A stretch of DNA of 9,701 bases from Elusimicrobiota bacterium. Its GTDB lineage: Bacteria > Elusimicrobiota > Elusimicrobia > UBA1565 > UBA9628. Position 1 is the stretch's first letter; the number at the start of each line of letters is the position of its first letter. Where the stretch lies: the NCBI GenBank assembly GCA_016194625.1, contig JACQBB010000423.1:1-9701 (forward strand), written 5' to 3'. Below are positions 1 through 7,410 of the stretch, piece after piece. Below the pieces are notes generated by a model. The model was not told the DNA's origin, did no database searches, and worked only from the letters and a program-made list of their open reading frames with translations. The translations under genes were made by a program, and so were the position numbers.

Positions 1-1418
1 AGCGGGCCGGGGCGCAGCGGGGCGCGCTCGACGGTCATGCGGCCCGCCTCGATCTTGGAGACGTCGAGCACCCGGTCGACGAGGTCGAGCAGGGTCTTCG
101 CCGCGCTGGCCAGCGTGACGGCGTGCTCGGATTGCTCGGGGTCGAGGCGCCCCTTGGACAGGAGCTCCGCGCTGCCGATGACGGCGTTCAGCGGCGTGCG
201 CAGCTCGTGGCTGACGTTGGCGAGGAACTGGGACTTCACGCGCGCCGTCTCCAGCGCCTCGTCGCGGGCCTGCGCCAGCGCGCGCACGCCTTCCAGATGC
301 AGCGTCAGGTCGCGGGTCGTGATCGTGCGTCCGACCAGCTGCCCGCCGATCATGTACGGCCGAGAGATGCGGTCGAAGACGCGGCCGTCCTTGAGGCGGA
401 CCATGTCGCGGCGCTCCTGGTCGATCTCGGCGAGCACCGACATCGTGGCCAGCTCCATGAACGCCCCGGGGTCCTCGACCTGGGGCGCGACGAACTCGGC
501 CATCCGGCGCACGTCGCCGGAGCGCATCAGCTCGTCGGTGAGGCTCCACATCTCGATGAAGCGGCGGTTGTAGGTGACCGCGCGCAGCTGGCGGTCCACG
601 ACGAGGATGCCGTCGGCGCTGGCGTCCAGCGTCGCGCGCGCGATCGCGAGCGCCTCCTCGAGGCGGTCGCGCGAGACGACGGTGCGCGAGAGGGTCTCGC
701 CCATGCGGTTGAACGCGATCGCCAGGTCGCCCAGCTCGTCGCGCGAGGTCACGGGCACGGACGCCCCGTAGTCGCCCGCGGCGACGCGCGCGGTCGCCTC
801 GGCGATGCGGCGCACCGGACCGAGCACGACCCGCAGCAGCGCCAGCGACAGCCCCAGCGCGAGCAGGCAGATGGCGACCGCCATGCCGGCGACGATGGCG
901 CCGACGCGCTGCGCCGAGTCGAGCGTCGGCCGCAGCGGGACGCCCAGGCGCAGAGTGCCGACGCGCTGGCGGGGGCCGCCGGAGAGCAGGAACTCCTCGT
1001 CGGGCCGCCAGACCGGCGCGGAGATCAGGAGGATCGGCCCCCGCGCGTCCTGAGTGCGGACGAACGTGGTCTCCGCGGACTCGAGCGCGGAGCGCGTCCG
1101 CGCGTCGTCGCGCCGCTTGCCGGTCTCCAGGACGTTGGTGTGGGCGGCGACGGTGCCGTCCGGCAGCAGGGCCTCGGCGAAGCCCGCCGACGCGAACGCC
1201 TGCGCGGCCTGCAGGCGGGAGAGGAGGGCCGTCTCGCGGCGCGCCTCCAGGTCCTTGGCCAATCCGGCCGCGAAGTCCTCGGCCTGCGGGCGCAGGCGCC
1301 GCCCGAGCTCGGCCGTCATCACGCCCTCCGTCGCGCGCAGGCCGACCAGCGACACCAGCAGGGCCGACGCCGCGGCCAGCGGCAGGGAGACGGAGATGAT
1401 CTTTCCTTGGAGCTTCAT
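1..1418 (-). CDS. Membrane sensor histidine kinase, HAMP-PAS-HisKA (C-terminus beyond left edge)
   Basis: Translating the minus strand from the ATG at 1418 gives 472 open codons to the window edge. In order: a first membrane segment (about residues 7-28), a periplasmic region of about 140 residues, a second membrane segment (about 172-195), HAMP (about 196-248, with DELGDLAIAFNRM), a PAS-like domain (about 255-370, with ADGILVVD) and a HisKA dimerisation domain (about 394-460). The H-box NVSHELRTPLN places the phospho-accepting histidine at residue 404. The ATP-binding domain must lie beyond base 1, and a receiver domain could follow. The periplasmic part contains LPDGTVAAHTN, which resembles Cache-type ligand sensors (inference). 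The start is fixed by an ATGA overlap with the stop of the upstream binding-protein gene, which suggests that the periplasmic protein and the kinase work together. The kinase class is secure; the signal and partner regulator are unknown. Confidence 0.93.
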   Translation of the reverse strand, partial: MKLQGKIISVSLPLAAASALLVSLVGLRATEGVMTAELGRRLRPQAEDFAAGLAKDLEARRETALLSRLQAAQAFASAGFAEALLPDGTVAAHTNVLETGKRRDDARTRSALESAETTFVRTQDARGPILLISAPVWRPDEEFLLSGGPRQRVGTLRLGVPLRPTLDSAQRVGAIVAGMAVAICLLALGLSLALLRVVLGPVRRIAEATARVAAGDYGASVPVTSRDELGDLAIAFNRMGETLSRTVVSRDRLEEALAIARATLDASADGILVVDRQLRAVTYNRRFIEMWSLTDELMRSGDVRRMAEFVAPQVEDPGAFMELATMSVLAEIDQERRDMVRLKDGRVFDRISRPYMIGGQLVGRTITTRDLTLHLEGVRALAQARDEALETARVKSQFLANVSHELRTPLNAVIGSAELLSKGRLDPEQSEHAVTLASAAKTLLDLVDRVLDVSKIEAGRMTVERAPLRPGP

Positions 1419-2266
1419 GGGACGGTCCGGTCCACTTCGGCGGCCTCCGCGAGGTCGAGCCCGGACGCGCGGGCCGCGGAGAGGCTGACGGTGACGACGA
1501 CGCGGGACGGATGGTAGTGGTCGCGGGGCCGGCCTCCGGCCTGGAGCTCCTTGAGCGCGGCCGCGGCCGCGCGGCCGATGTCGCGGAAGGGCGCGGCGAG
1601 CGTCGCCGTCGCGCCCTTCTCGGCCAGGCCCTCGGTGGGAGCGAAGAACGGCACGCGCGCGGCCGCGGAGAACTCGCGGAGCACGGCGAAATTGCGGGCG
1701 CTGACCAGAAGGGGGTCGGGCATCAGCCACAGCGCGTCGCTCCTGCCGGAGAGCAGGCGCAGGTGCTCGGGGAGGCGCGCGGGGTCCTCGACCCGCTCGG
1801 AGAGGACCTTGATCCCCTGCGCCTCCGCCGCCGCCGCGAGCTCGCCGACCTGCCCGTCCTCGAGCGCCGACGACCAGAGCACGCGCAGGACCTTGATCCG
1901 CGGCATCAAGCGCTTGATCCGCGCGACGAGCGGTCCCGGCTCCGGCAGCATCTCGACGGAGACGAGGTCGTCGCGGCGCGGGGCGCCCGGCGCCAGGCAG
2001 GCGACGCGGAAGGGCGCGCCGGGCCACGGGCGCATCGCGGCGCGGGAGCCGAAGGCGACGACGACGTCGCCCTCCGCGACCTCGTCGCGCCCGAGGATGG
2101 CCGCCGGGACGCTCTCGCCCCACGCCTCCTGGAAGCCCTCGTAGGCCTGGCGATAATGCTCGGACTCGGACGAGAGCACGGCCCTCACGGCCGCGGACGC
2201 GGGCGCGGCGGCCCACGCGGCGAGCGCGAGCGCGGCGGCGGCCCGGCGGGCGGACGCGGCGGTCAC
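1415..2266 (-). CDS. Periplasmic substrate-binding protein, ABC_sub_bind type, without adjacent permease
   Basis: This is a 283-residue protein with a Sec signal peptide (Ala-rich segment to about residue 25, likely cleavage ASA|A) and no later membrane segment. The second half fits the ABC_sub_bind family (Pfam PF04392, related to TrpX-type binding proteins): LMPRIKVLRVLWS (120-132), DALWLMPDPLL (177-187), RVPFFAP (204-210), a late Gly-Arg helix, and a C-terminal SLSAARASGLDL segment. The N-lobe looks short. The GTG start at 2266 overlaps the TonB receptor's TGA (GTGA), and GAGG lies about 9 nt upstream; no other start fits as well. The gene ends in an ATGA overlap with the histidine kinase. 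No permease or ATPase lies beside it, so it may serve a distant transporter or present a ligand to the kinase (inference). The ligand cannot be read from the sequence. Confidence 0.85.
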   Translation of the reverse strand: MTAASARRAAAALALAAWAAAPASAAVRAVLSSESEHYRQAYEGFQEAWGESVPAAILGRDEVAEGDVVVAFGSRAAMRPWPGAPFRVACLAPGAPRRDDLVSVEMLPEPGPLVARIKRLMPRIKVLRVLWSSALEDGQVGELAAAAEAQGIKVLSERVEDPARLPEHLRLLSGRSDALWLMPDPLLVSARNFAVLREFSAAARVPFFAPTEGLAEKGATATLAAPFRDIGRAAAAALKELQAGGRPRDHYHPSRVVVTVSLSAARASGLDLAEAAEVDRTVP

Positions 2267-4185
2267 GGACCGAACCTCGCTTCGACGCCGGCGCGGACGG
2301 TGCGCGGCGTCGCGGTGCGGTCGACGTACTCGGTGAACCGGTCCTGCAGGAGCTCCTGTCCCGCGACGAAGAGCTCCCAGCCCGGCCGCGGCGCCCAGGC
2401 GGCGCGCGCGTCGAGGCGGAAGTGGCGGGGGACGGGCGCCGTCAGGCCCCGGCTGGCGGAGTTCGCCAGGTAGGCGTCCTTGTAGCCCAGGACGGCCGAG
2501 ACCGAGAAGCCCCGCGGGAGGACGGCGCGGGCGCCCAGGTTGAACTTGTGGACCGGCGTGGTGCGCGACGGCTCGAAGCCGGTCGCCGACGCCCCCTTGC
2601 CGTTCGTGATGCTCTCGAACGTGTAGTTGGCGAACACGGCCCGCCCGCCGCCGAGCGACAGGTCGCCGGACAGCTCGGCGCCCCGCGCGATCGCGCGGTC
2701 GGCGTTGCTCGTCGTGAGCCGGCCGCCGGGAAGGGAGGAGGTGGAGCTGTAGCGGCGGATCGTCATGTAGTAGACGGCGGCCGACGGGCGCAGGCGGCCC
2801 TCGAGGAGCCGCCCGCTCCAGCCGAACTCCCAGGAGGTCACCCGTTCCGGGCCGAAGGAGGGACTGCCGACGTAGGTGACCCCCGGGGACAGGCGGTAGT
2901 CGCCGAACTTCTCCGTCAACGGCGGGATGGTCGGCGCGAACGCGCGCGTGGCGCGGAACGAGTGGTTCTCGAACGGCGTGGCCACCAGCGCCGCCTGCCA
3001 CGCGTACTCCCAGCCGCCGGTCGACGAATGCTCCCCGGAGGCCCCCGCGAAGCCGGTCAGCGCGTCGGTGAACTCGTACGAGTGGTGGGTGAAGCCGCGC
3101 ACGACGCGGTTCGAGTGTCGGGGGTCGGCGCCGAAGACCTGGACCGAGTCGGCCCCGGACTCCCGCCAGTCCGCGCCCCAGCTCGACTTCGCCGCCTCGT
3201 CCAGCCAGGAGAAGCGATGGAGCAGGCCGGCGTCGTACTGATAGGTCCGGATCCGGACGTCGCCGGCGAACACCGGCTCGGAGCGCAGGAAGGTCTCCGA
3301 ACGGGACAGCGAGGCCTCGACCGCGGAGCCGCCGTCGAGGTCGCGGGTCGCGCGCACGGTCTGGAAGTCCTGCGTGTGCCGCGCCTGCGCGTCGGGCATC
3401 AGCCCGGGAAGGCCCGCCGTCATCCAGGCCGCGCCGGCGAGGAGCTCGAGCTCGGTCTTCTCGGCGGGCGTCCAGCGGCCGCGCGCGTTCGCCTTGGTCA
3501 GGCGCAGGAAGTCGTCCGCGTCGCCGGCGCCCGTGGAGGACGGATGGCCGTCGTCGGCGCGCGAGGTGACGCTGAACGAGACGCCGGCGCCGGGCGTGCC
3601 GGCCTCGACGGCGGCGGCGCCCTTCGCGATCGAGCGGCCGCCCGCCGACGCGGAGACCTTCGCCCGGGTCCCTTCGCCGGGCTTGCGGGTGATGATGTTG
3701 ATGACGCCGAACACCGCGTTCGAGCCGTACAGCGCGGCGTTCGGGCCGCGGACGATCTCGATGCGCTCGATGTCCTGGATCTGGACCGGCAGGCTCTGCC
3801 AATAGACCCCGCCGAGCAGCGGCGAGTAGACCGACCGCCCGTCGACGAGGACCTGCATCTCCGCGACGAACTCGCTGTCGAAGCCGCGCGCCGACACGAG
3901 GGCGCGGTTGCCGTCGAGCGAGCGCCCCTCGACCACGTCGAGCCCGGCGCGGTAGCGCAGGGCGTCCCAGATCTCGCGCACGCCGTAGGCCTTGAGGTCC
4001 TCGGCGGTGATCACGTCCACGGCGACGGGCGCCTTCCACGCCGGCTCCGCCCGCCGCGACGCGGTGACGACCGCCGCCTCCTCCCGGTAGAACTCGAAGG
4101 CGTCGTCCGCGGCGGCCGCGGGGACGGCGGCGGCGGCGAGCGCGGCGGCGAGGAGGACGCGCAGGAGGCGCGCGGGGAGGCTCAT
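2263..4185 (-). CDS. TonB-dependent outer-membrane receptor
   Basis: This is a 640-residue outer-membrane protein. A signal peptide covers about residues 1-26 (AAAA|DD). A TonB-box-like stretch follows (EEAAVVTASRR, 35-45). The plug domain spans about 50-168 with LVDGRSVYSPLLGGVYW, DIERIEIVRGPNAALYGSNA and GVINIITRKPG, all hallmark TonB-receptor plug motifs. The rest is a beta-barrel rich in alternating aromatic strands (for example VTSWEFGWSGRL and YTFESITNGKG). At 640 residues it is in the BtuB/CirA size range. The ligand is unknown; metal chelates, cobalamin-like compounds or organic ligands are all possible. The last residues are RFGP, so the usual terminal aromatic sits third from the end. 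The ATG overlaps the queA stop (ATGA). The 3' end overlaps the binding-protein start (GTGA). No ExbB, ExbD or TonB gene is present, so energy must be supplied from elsewhere. Confidence 0.93.
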   Translation of the reverse strand: MSLPARLLRVLLAAALAAAAVPAAAADDAFEFYREEAAVVTASRRAEPAWKAPVAVDVITAEDLKAYGVREIWDALRYRAGLDVVEGRSLDGNRALVSARGFDSEFVAEMQVLVDGRSVYSPLLGGVYWQSLPVQIQDIERIEIVRGPNAALYGSNAVFGVINIITRKPGEGTRAKVSASAGGRSIAKGAAAVEAGTPGAGVSFSVTSRADDGHPSSTGAGDADDFLRLTKANARGRWTPAEKTELELLAGAAWMTAGLPGLMPDAQARHTQDFQTVRATRDLDGGSAVEASLSRSETFLRSEPVFAGDVRIRTYQYDAGLLHRFSWLDEAAKSSWGADWRESGADSVQVFGADPRHSNRVVRGFTHHSYEFTDALTGFAGASGEHSSTGGWEYAWQAALVATPFENHSFRATRAFAPTIPPLTEKFGDYRLSPGVTYVGSPSFGPERVTSWEFGWSGRLLEGRLRPSAAVYYMTIRRYSSTSSLPGGRLTTSNADRAIARGAELSGDLSLGGGRAVFANYTFESITNGKGASATGFEPSRTTPVHKFNLGARAVLPRGFSVSAVLGYKDAYLANSASRGLTAPVPRHFRLDARAAWAPRPGWELFVAGQELLQDRFTEYVDRTATPRTVRAGVEARFGP

Positions 4186-5207
4186 AGGAGCAGTGTAGCG
4201 TCCCCGAACGAGAAAAGTCTATAGCGGAGAGAGACGGCCTCGCGGTAGGCGGCGAGCAGGCGCTCCCGGCCCGCGAACGCGCAGGCGAGCATCAAGGGCG
4301 TCGAGCGCGGCAGGTGGAAGTTCGTGATCAGCGCGTCCACCGCGCGGAAGGCGTGGCCGGGCCGGATGTACAGCGAGCTCTCGCCGGCGCCCGGCCCCAA
4401 TCCCTCCGGACGGGCGGCGAGCGTCTCGAGGGTCCGCGTCGCCGTGGTGCCGACGGCGACGAGGCGTCCGCCGGCGGCCCGCGCGGCCAGCATCTTCGCC
4501 GCCTCCTCCGCGTCGACCTCGTAGCGCTCGGGCAGCATGAGGTGGGCGTCGGCGTCGTCGCCCGCGATCGGCTTGAAGGTGCCGCGCCCGACGTGCAGCG
4601 TCACCCATGCCGTCCCGATCCCGGCGCCGCGCAGGCGCCCGAGCAGCTCCGGGGTGAAGTGCAGTCCGGCCGTCGGCGCCGCGATCGAGCCCTCGTCGCG
4701 CGCGTACACGGTCTGGTAGCGCTCCGCGTCGGCGCGCGAGGCCAGGCGCTTCTTGGCGATGTAGGGCGGCAGCGGGGGCAGGCCGTGCTCGGCCAGGTAC
4801 GGGCGCACGTCGGCGGTCGCGAAGCGGATCCGGTACAGCCCGTCGTCGGTGAGGCCCTCGACGGCCGCGGTCATGCCGCCCGGGAACTCCAGCCGCTGAC
4901 CCGCCTTGAAGCCGGACGCCAGCGCCGTCCACTCCGCCGGTCCGGTCTCGCCCACCAGCAGGAGGTCCGCCTTGCCGCCGGTGGACTTCTTGCCGACCAG
5001 GCGCGACGGGGTCACCTTCGTGCGGTTGAGGACCAGGCAGTCGCCCGCCTTCAGGAAGCGCGGCAGCTCGCGGAACACGGAGTGCTCGATCCTCCCGGAC
5101 GCGCGGTCCAGCACGAGCAGGCGCGACGAGTCGCGCGGCTCGGCCGGCGCGGCCGCGATCAGCTCGTCCGGGACCTCGTAGTCGAAGTCGGCGACGGGGA
5201 GCTTCAC
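4182..5207 (-). CDS. queA: S-adenosylmethionine:tRNA ribosyltransferase-isomerase QueA
   Basis: QueA transfers and isomerises the ribosyl group of S-adenosylmethionine onto preQ1-modified tRNA to make epoxyqueuosine, the next-to-last queuosine step, in the cytoplasm. The 341-residue product has the family's signature blocks: SRLLVLDR (28-35), LNRTKVTPSRL (60-70), LPPYI (146-150), ERYQTVYA...GSIAAPTAGLHFT (162-185), VTLHVGRGTFKPI (202-214), VGTTATRTLE (252-261), TNFHLPRSTPLML (295-307) and FSFGDA (332-337). The usual HxMHSE-like segment reads HLMLPERYEV (222-231), a mild variant. Length is close to the E. coli protein (about 356). The GTG at 5207 is chosen because it overlaps the SpoIID-like gene's stop (GTGA), has GAGG 7 nt upstream, and gives the canonical N-terminus. 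tgt, often a neighbour, is absent; a TonB receptor follows instead. Confidence 0.96.
   Translation of the reverse strand: MKLPVADFDYEVPDELIAAAPAEPRDSSRLLVLDRASGRIEHSVFRELPRFLKAGDCLVLNRTKVTPSRLVGKKSTGGKADLLLVGETGPAEWTALASGFKAGQRLEFPGGMTAAVEGLTDDGLYRIRFATADVRPYLAEHGLPPLPPYIAKKRLASRADAERYQTVYARDEGSIAAPTAGLHFTPELLGRLRGAGIGTAWVTLHVGRGTFKPIAGDDADAHLMLPERYEVDAEEAAKMLAARAAGGRLVAVGTTATRTLETLAARPEGLGPGAGESSLYIRPGHAFRAVDALITNFHLPRSTPLMLACAFAGRERLLAAYREAVSLRYRLFSFGDATLLL
4192..4221 (-). promoter_or_regulatory. Weak candidate internal promoter before the TonB receptor
   Basis: Inside the 3' end of queA, the minus strand reads TAGACT (4221-4216), an 18-nt spacer, and TACACT (4197-4192), each matching 4 of 6 consensus bases. 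A transcript would begin about at the A of the receptor ATG (4185). No Shine-Dalgarno sequence precedes that ATG. This could give a separate or leaderless message for the receptor-binding protein-kinase trio, but the match is weak and could be chance. Confidence 0.2.
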
Positions 5208-6328
5208 TCGGCGACCTCGGACAGGTCGGCGCCGGGGAAGTAGAAGCGCAGGATCCTCTCGTAGCCGCGGCCCTTCTGCGCCTGGATCCGCGCGCCCCAC
5301 TGGCACAGGCCCACGCCGTGTCCGGAGCCGCCGCCGTAGAACTCGAGGCCCTTCTTGCGCACGACCAGGCGCGCGATGCGCGTGCTCTTGAGGTCCCCGG
5401 CGCCGAGCGCGCTGCGCAGGTCCGACGCCTTGACCCGGATCTCCTGGCGGCCCGAGCGCGCGACGAAGTCGCGCACGTAGCCGGCGACGTCGCGGCGCCC
5501 GATCTTCAGCGAGCGCAGCGGGCCGGGCAGGTCTTGGCGCTCCTCGATGGCGGTCATCACGTCCTGCCAGGCGAAGTACGCGTTCCAGTGCATGTGGGGG
5601 GAGACCTCGCACCACGGGTCGCGCACGCCGCGCAGGGGCTTGGGCGTCGCGGCGGGGTCGCCGCCCCAGGCCTCGGCCAGGTTCTCGGTGCGGCCTCCGC
5701 AGCAGGCGTGGTAGTACACCTTGAGCAGCTCGCCCTTCCAGCCGAGGACCTCGCCGCGGGTCTCCTTGACCGCGCGGCGGACGTTGTCGTTGACCGCCGT
5801 CGCGCCGCGGTACACCTGGGAGCGGGTGTCGGCGGTCAGGTCGAAGCCGTCCTTGCGGAACTTGCCCATGTTCGCGTAGGCGAAGGTGCGCGCGACGACG
5901 GCCTGGGCCTTCAGCGCCTCCAGCGGCCAGTCGGGGTCCATCTCGAAGGGGAGCACGCCCTCCAGGTACTGCTCCATCCCGATCTCCTCGACGACGGTGA
6001 CGGTCTGGCCGGGGTCGAGGCGCAGGATCAGCGCGCCCTTGTGCGGGTCGCCGCCGACGCGGATGACGGCCCCGTCCTCCGGGACGAGGCGGGTCTCGGA
6101 CGGGAGATGCAGCTTCGACAGGCGCAGGCCGCCCTCGCGGGGCAGGAGCTTCAGCGCGCCCTTCCATTCGAGCGGCTCCGAGCGGCCTCCCGGCTCGACG
6201 ACGCGCACCGCGCCCGCGGGCTCCAGCGTCGCCGACTCCGCGCCGTGGACCAGCGCGACCTGGACGAGGGCCGGCGCCGGCGCCGCGGAGGCGCGGACGG
6301 CGAGCAGGAGCGCCGCCAGGAGCGTCAC
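5204..6328 (-). CDS. SpoIID/LytB-domain peptidoglycan lytic transglycosylase, exported
   Basis: SpoIID-family proteins cleave glycan strands of peptidoglycan, typically after amidases have removed the stem peptides. The 374-residue product begins with a short signal peptide (hydrophobic to about residue 16). The SpoIID domain spans about 95-370: [20 protein letters not shown] (118-137), whose Glu129 aligns with the catalytic Glu of Spo[17 protein letters not shown] (138-151); [18 protein letters not shown] (206-223), whose His207 and cysteines 209-210 lie where metal ligands occur in clostridial Spo[18 protein letters not shown] (332-346); and [14 protein letters not shown] (356-369). The GTG start at 6328 overlaps the ruvB stop. 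The end overlaps queA (GTGA). No other sporulation gene is visible, so a role in general wall remodelling or division is more likely than sporulation (inference). A clear Shine-Dalgarno is missing; translation probably depends on coupling to ruvB. Confidence 0.92.
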   Translation of the reverse strand: MTLLAALLLAVRASAAPAPALVQVALVHGAESATLEPAGAVRVVEPGGRSEPLEWKGALKLLPREGGLRLSKLHLPSETRLVPEDGAVIRVGGDPHKGALILRLDPGQTVTVVEEIGMEQYLEGVLPFEMDPDWPLEALKAQAVVARTFAYANMGKFRKDGFDLTADTRSQVYRGATAVNDNVRRAVKETRGEVLGWKGELLKVYYHACCGGRTENLAEAWGGDPAATPKPLRGVRDPWCEVSPHMHWNAYFAWQDVMTAIEERQDLPGPLRSLKIGRRDVAGYVRDFVARSGRQEIRVKASDLRSALGAGDLKSTRIARLVVRKKGLEFYGGGSGHGVGLCQWGARIQAQKGRGYERILRFYFPGADLSEVAE

Positions 6329-7353
6329 AGGAGGTCGAGCGGGCGGCGCGGGGCCTTGAGGCCGAGGTGCGCGAACGCCTTCGGGGTGGCCACCCGGCCG
6401 CGCGGCGTGCGCGCGAGGAAGCCGGCCTGGATCAGGAACGGCTCGACGACGTCGGTCACGGTGTCGAGCTCCTCGCTGACGGCGATGGCCAGGTTCTCGA
6501 CGCCGACCGGCCCGCCGTCGAACTTCTCGATGACGGCGCGCAGCAGGCGCCGGTCCATCGGGTCCAGGCCCTCGGCGTCCACCTCGAGCTTCGACAGCGC
6601 GTGGTTGGCGACCTCGAGCGTGATCTTCCCGCCGCCGCCGACCTGGGCGAAGTCGCGCACGCGGCGCAGCAGGCGGTTGGCGATGCGCGGGGTGCCGCGG
6701 CAGCGGCGCGCGATCTCGTCGGCGCCGGCGGGGTCGCAGGGCACGCCGAGCAGGCCCGACGAGCGCAGCACGATGCGGCGCAGCTCCTCGGGCCCGTAGA
6801 AGCCGAGCTGGGCGACGATGCCGAAGCGGTCGCGCAGCGGGCCGGTGAGCAGTCCCGAGCGCGTCGTCGCGCCGACGAGGGTGAAGCGGGGGACGGCCAG
6901 CTTGAGCGTCGAGGCCGCGGGGCCCTTCCCGGTCGAGATGAAGAAGGTGTAGTCCTCCATGACGGGATACAGGGCTTCCTCGACCAGCGGGTTCAGCCGG
7001 TGGATCTCGTCGATGAAGAAGACGTCGCCTTCGGAGATGTCCGTCAATAAGGCGGCCAGGTCGCCGACGCGTTCCAGGATCGGACCGCTCGCGGTCCGCA
7101 GGTTCACGCCCATCTCGCGCGCGAGGATGTTGGCGAGCGTGGTCTTGCCCAGGCCGGGCGGCGCGTAGAACAGGCAGTGGTCGAGCGGCTCGCCGCGCTG
7201 CTTGGCGGCCTTCAGGAAGACCCGCAGGTTCTCCTTCAGCGATTCCTGGCCGACGAACTCGTCGAGCGTCTTCGGCCGCAGGGCGCGGTCGACGGTCTCC
7301 TCGGTCGGCGCGGCGCCGGGATTCAGAACGGATTCATCGCGAGCCTTAGCCAC
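6325..7353 (-). CDS. ruvB: Holliday junction branch-migration ATPase RuvB
   Basis: RuvB is the hexameric AAA+ motor that, with RuvA, drives branch migration of Holliday junctions. The 342-residue product is full length. It shows Walker A (PPGLGKTT, 65-72), Walker B ([15 protein letters not shown], 112-126, with Asp115 and Glu116), the sensor-1 region GATTRSG (161-167), GPLRDRFG with the arginine-finger region (171-178), sensor-2 [12 protein letters not shown] (220-231), and a C-terminal winged helix with [10 protein letters not shown] (311-320). The start is a GTG at 7353, preceded by GGAGG with a 4-nt gap. The N-terminus ([11 protein letters not shown] at 27-37) lines up with the family. It is the only gene in the train not overlapping its upstream neighbour; a 57-nt spacer separates it from ruvA. 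It ends in a GTGA overlap with the SpoIID-like gene. Confidence 0.98.
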   Translation of the reverse strand: MAKARDESVLNPGAAPTEETVDRALRPKTLDEFVGQESLKENLRVFLKAAKQRGEPLDHCLFYAPPGLGKTTLANILAREMGVNLRTASGPILERVGDLAALLTDISEGDVFFIDEIHRLNPLVEEALYPVMEDYTFFISTGKGPAASTLKLAVPRFTLVGATTRSGLLTGPLRDRFGIVAQLGFYGPEELRRIVLRSSGLLGVPCDPAGADEIARRCRGTPRIANRLLRRVRDFAQVGGGGKITLEVANHALSKLEVDAEGLDPMDRRLLRAVIEKFDGGPVGVENLAIAVSEELDTVTDVVEPFLIQAGFLARTPRGRVATPKAFAHLGLKAPRRPLDLL

Positions 7354-7356
7354 GGG

Positions 7357-7371
7357 CCCTCCGGCGCGGAG
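7357..7371 (-). promoter_or_regulatory. ruvB ribosome binding site inside a small hairpin
   Basis: On the minus strand, CTCCG (7371-7367), loop CGC and CGGAG (7363-7359) can form a 5-bp GC-rich stem. The ruvB Shine-Dalgarno GGAGG (7362-7358) is mostly within the 3' arm, four bases before the GTG at 7353. Base pairing could limit independent ribosome entry, so ruvB might be tuned by ribosomes leaving ruvA. The site itself is clear; the regulatory effect is inferred. Confidence 0.5.
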
Positions 7372-7373
7372 TC

Positions 7374-7407
7374 ATCCACCGAAAAATCGCGCGATTTCTT
7401 CGTGGAT
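7374..7407. repeat. 34-bp imperfect palindrome in the ruvA-ruvB spacer
   Basis: Two adjoining 17-nt arms (7374-7390 and 7391-7407) are inverted copies with 14 of 17 matches; one mismatch becomes a G-U pair in the mRNA. The element is A/T-rich against its surroundings and is flanked by the direct repeat AGTCAT (7370-7375, overlapping the left arm, and 7409-7414, covering the end of ruvA). The minus strand contains TTATCCACG (7409-7401), 8 of 9 matches to the DnaA-box consensus, and the left arm carries a weaker inverted copy (7372-7380, 7 of 9). No T-tract follows in the mRNA direction, so it does not look like an intrinsic terminator. It may be an mRNA hairpin, a protein site or a small repeat insertion. 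Confidence 0.6.
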
Positions 7408-7410
7408 AAG

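Noticed and set aside
123..1517. 464-codon plus-strand open frame opposite the histidine kinase
   Set aside because: The minus strand encodes HAMP, PAS and an intact H-box; the plus frame has low-complexity composition and no recognisable motif.
1415..4039. 874-codon minus-strand open frame read as one long protein
   Set aside because: Only its last 283 codons form a real protein, starting at the GTG at 2266; the rest is an off-frame reading of the TonB receptor.
2422..4224. 600-codon plus-strand open frame opposite the TonB receptor
   Set aside because: It is antisense to a gene with unmistakable plug motifs. The translation is Arg/Ala/Gly-rich with no domain; long open frames opposite genes are expected at this G+C content.
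5318..6799. 493-codon plus-strand open frame across the SpoIID-like gene and ruvB
   Set aside because: It spans two clear minus-strand genes and has the composition of a reverse-strand shadow.
7346..7375. Nine-codon Arg-rich frame (MTPRRRARG) overlapping the ruvB start, as a possible leader peptide
   Set aside because: It is too short to judge, has a poorly spaced ribosome site, and is expected by chance. It remains compatible with the spacer hairpins but is not supported.
7374..7407. The ruvA-ruvB palindrome as an intrinsic terminator
   Set aside because: No run of T follows the stem in the transcription direction, and the downstream ruvB has its own ribosome site but no clear promoter.
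7372..7409. DnaA-box-like sequences as a replication origin
   Set aside because: There is only one good match and one poor one, with no dnaA, dnaN or further box cluster nearby.
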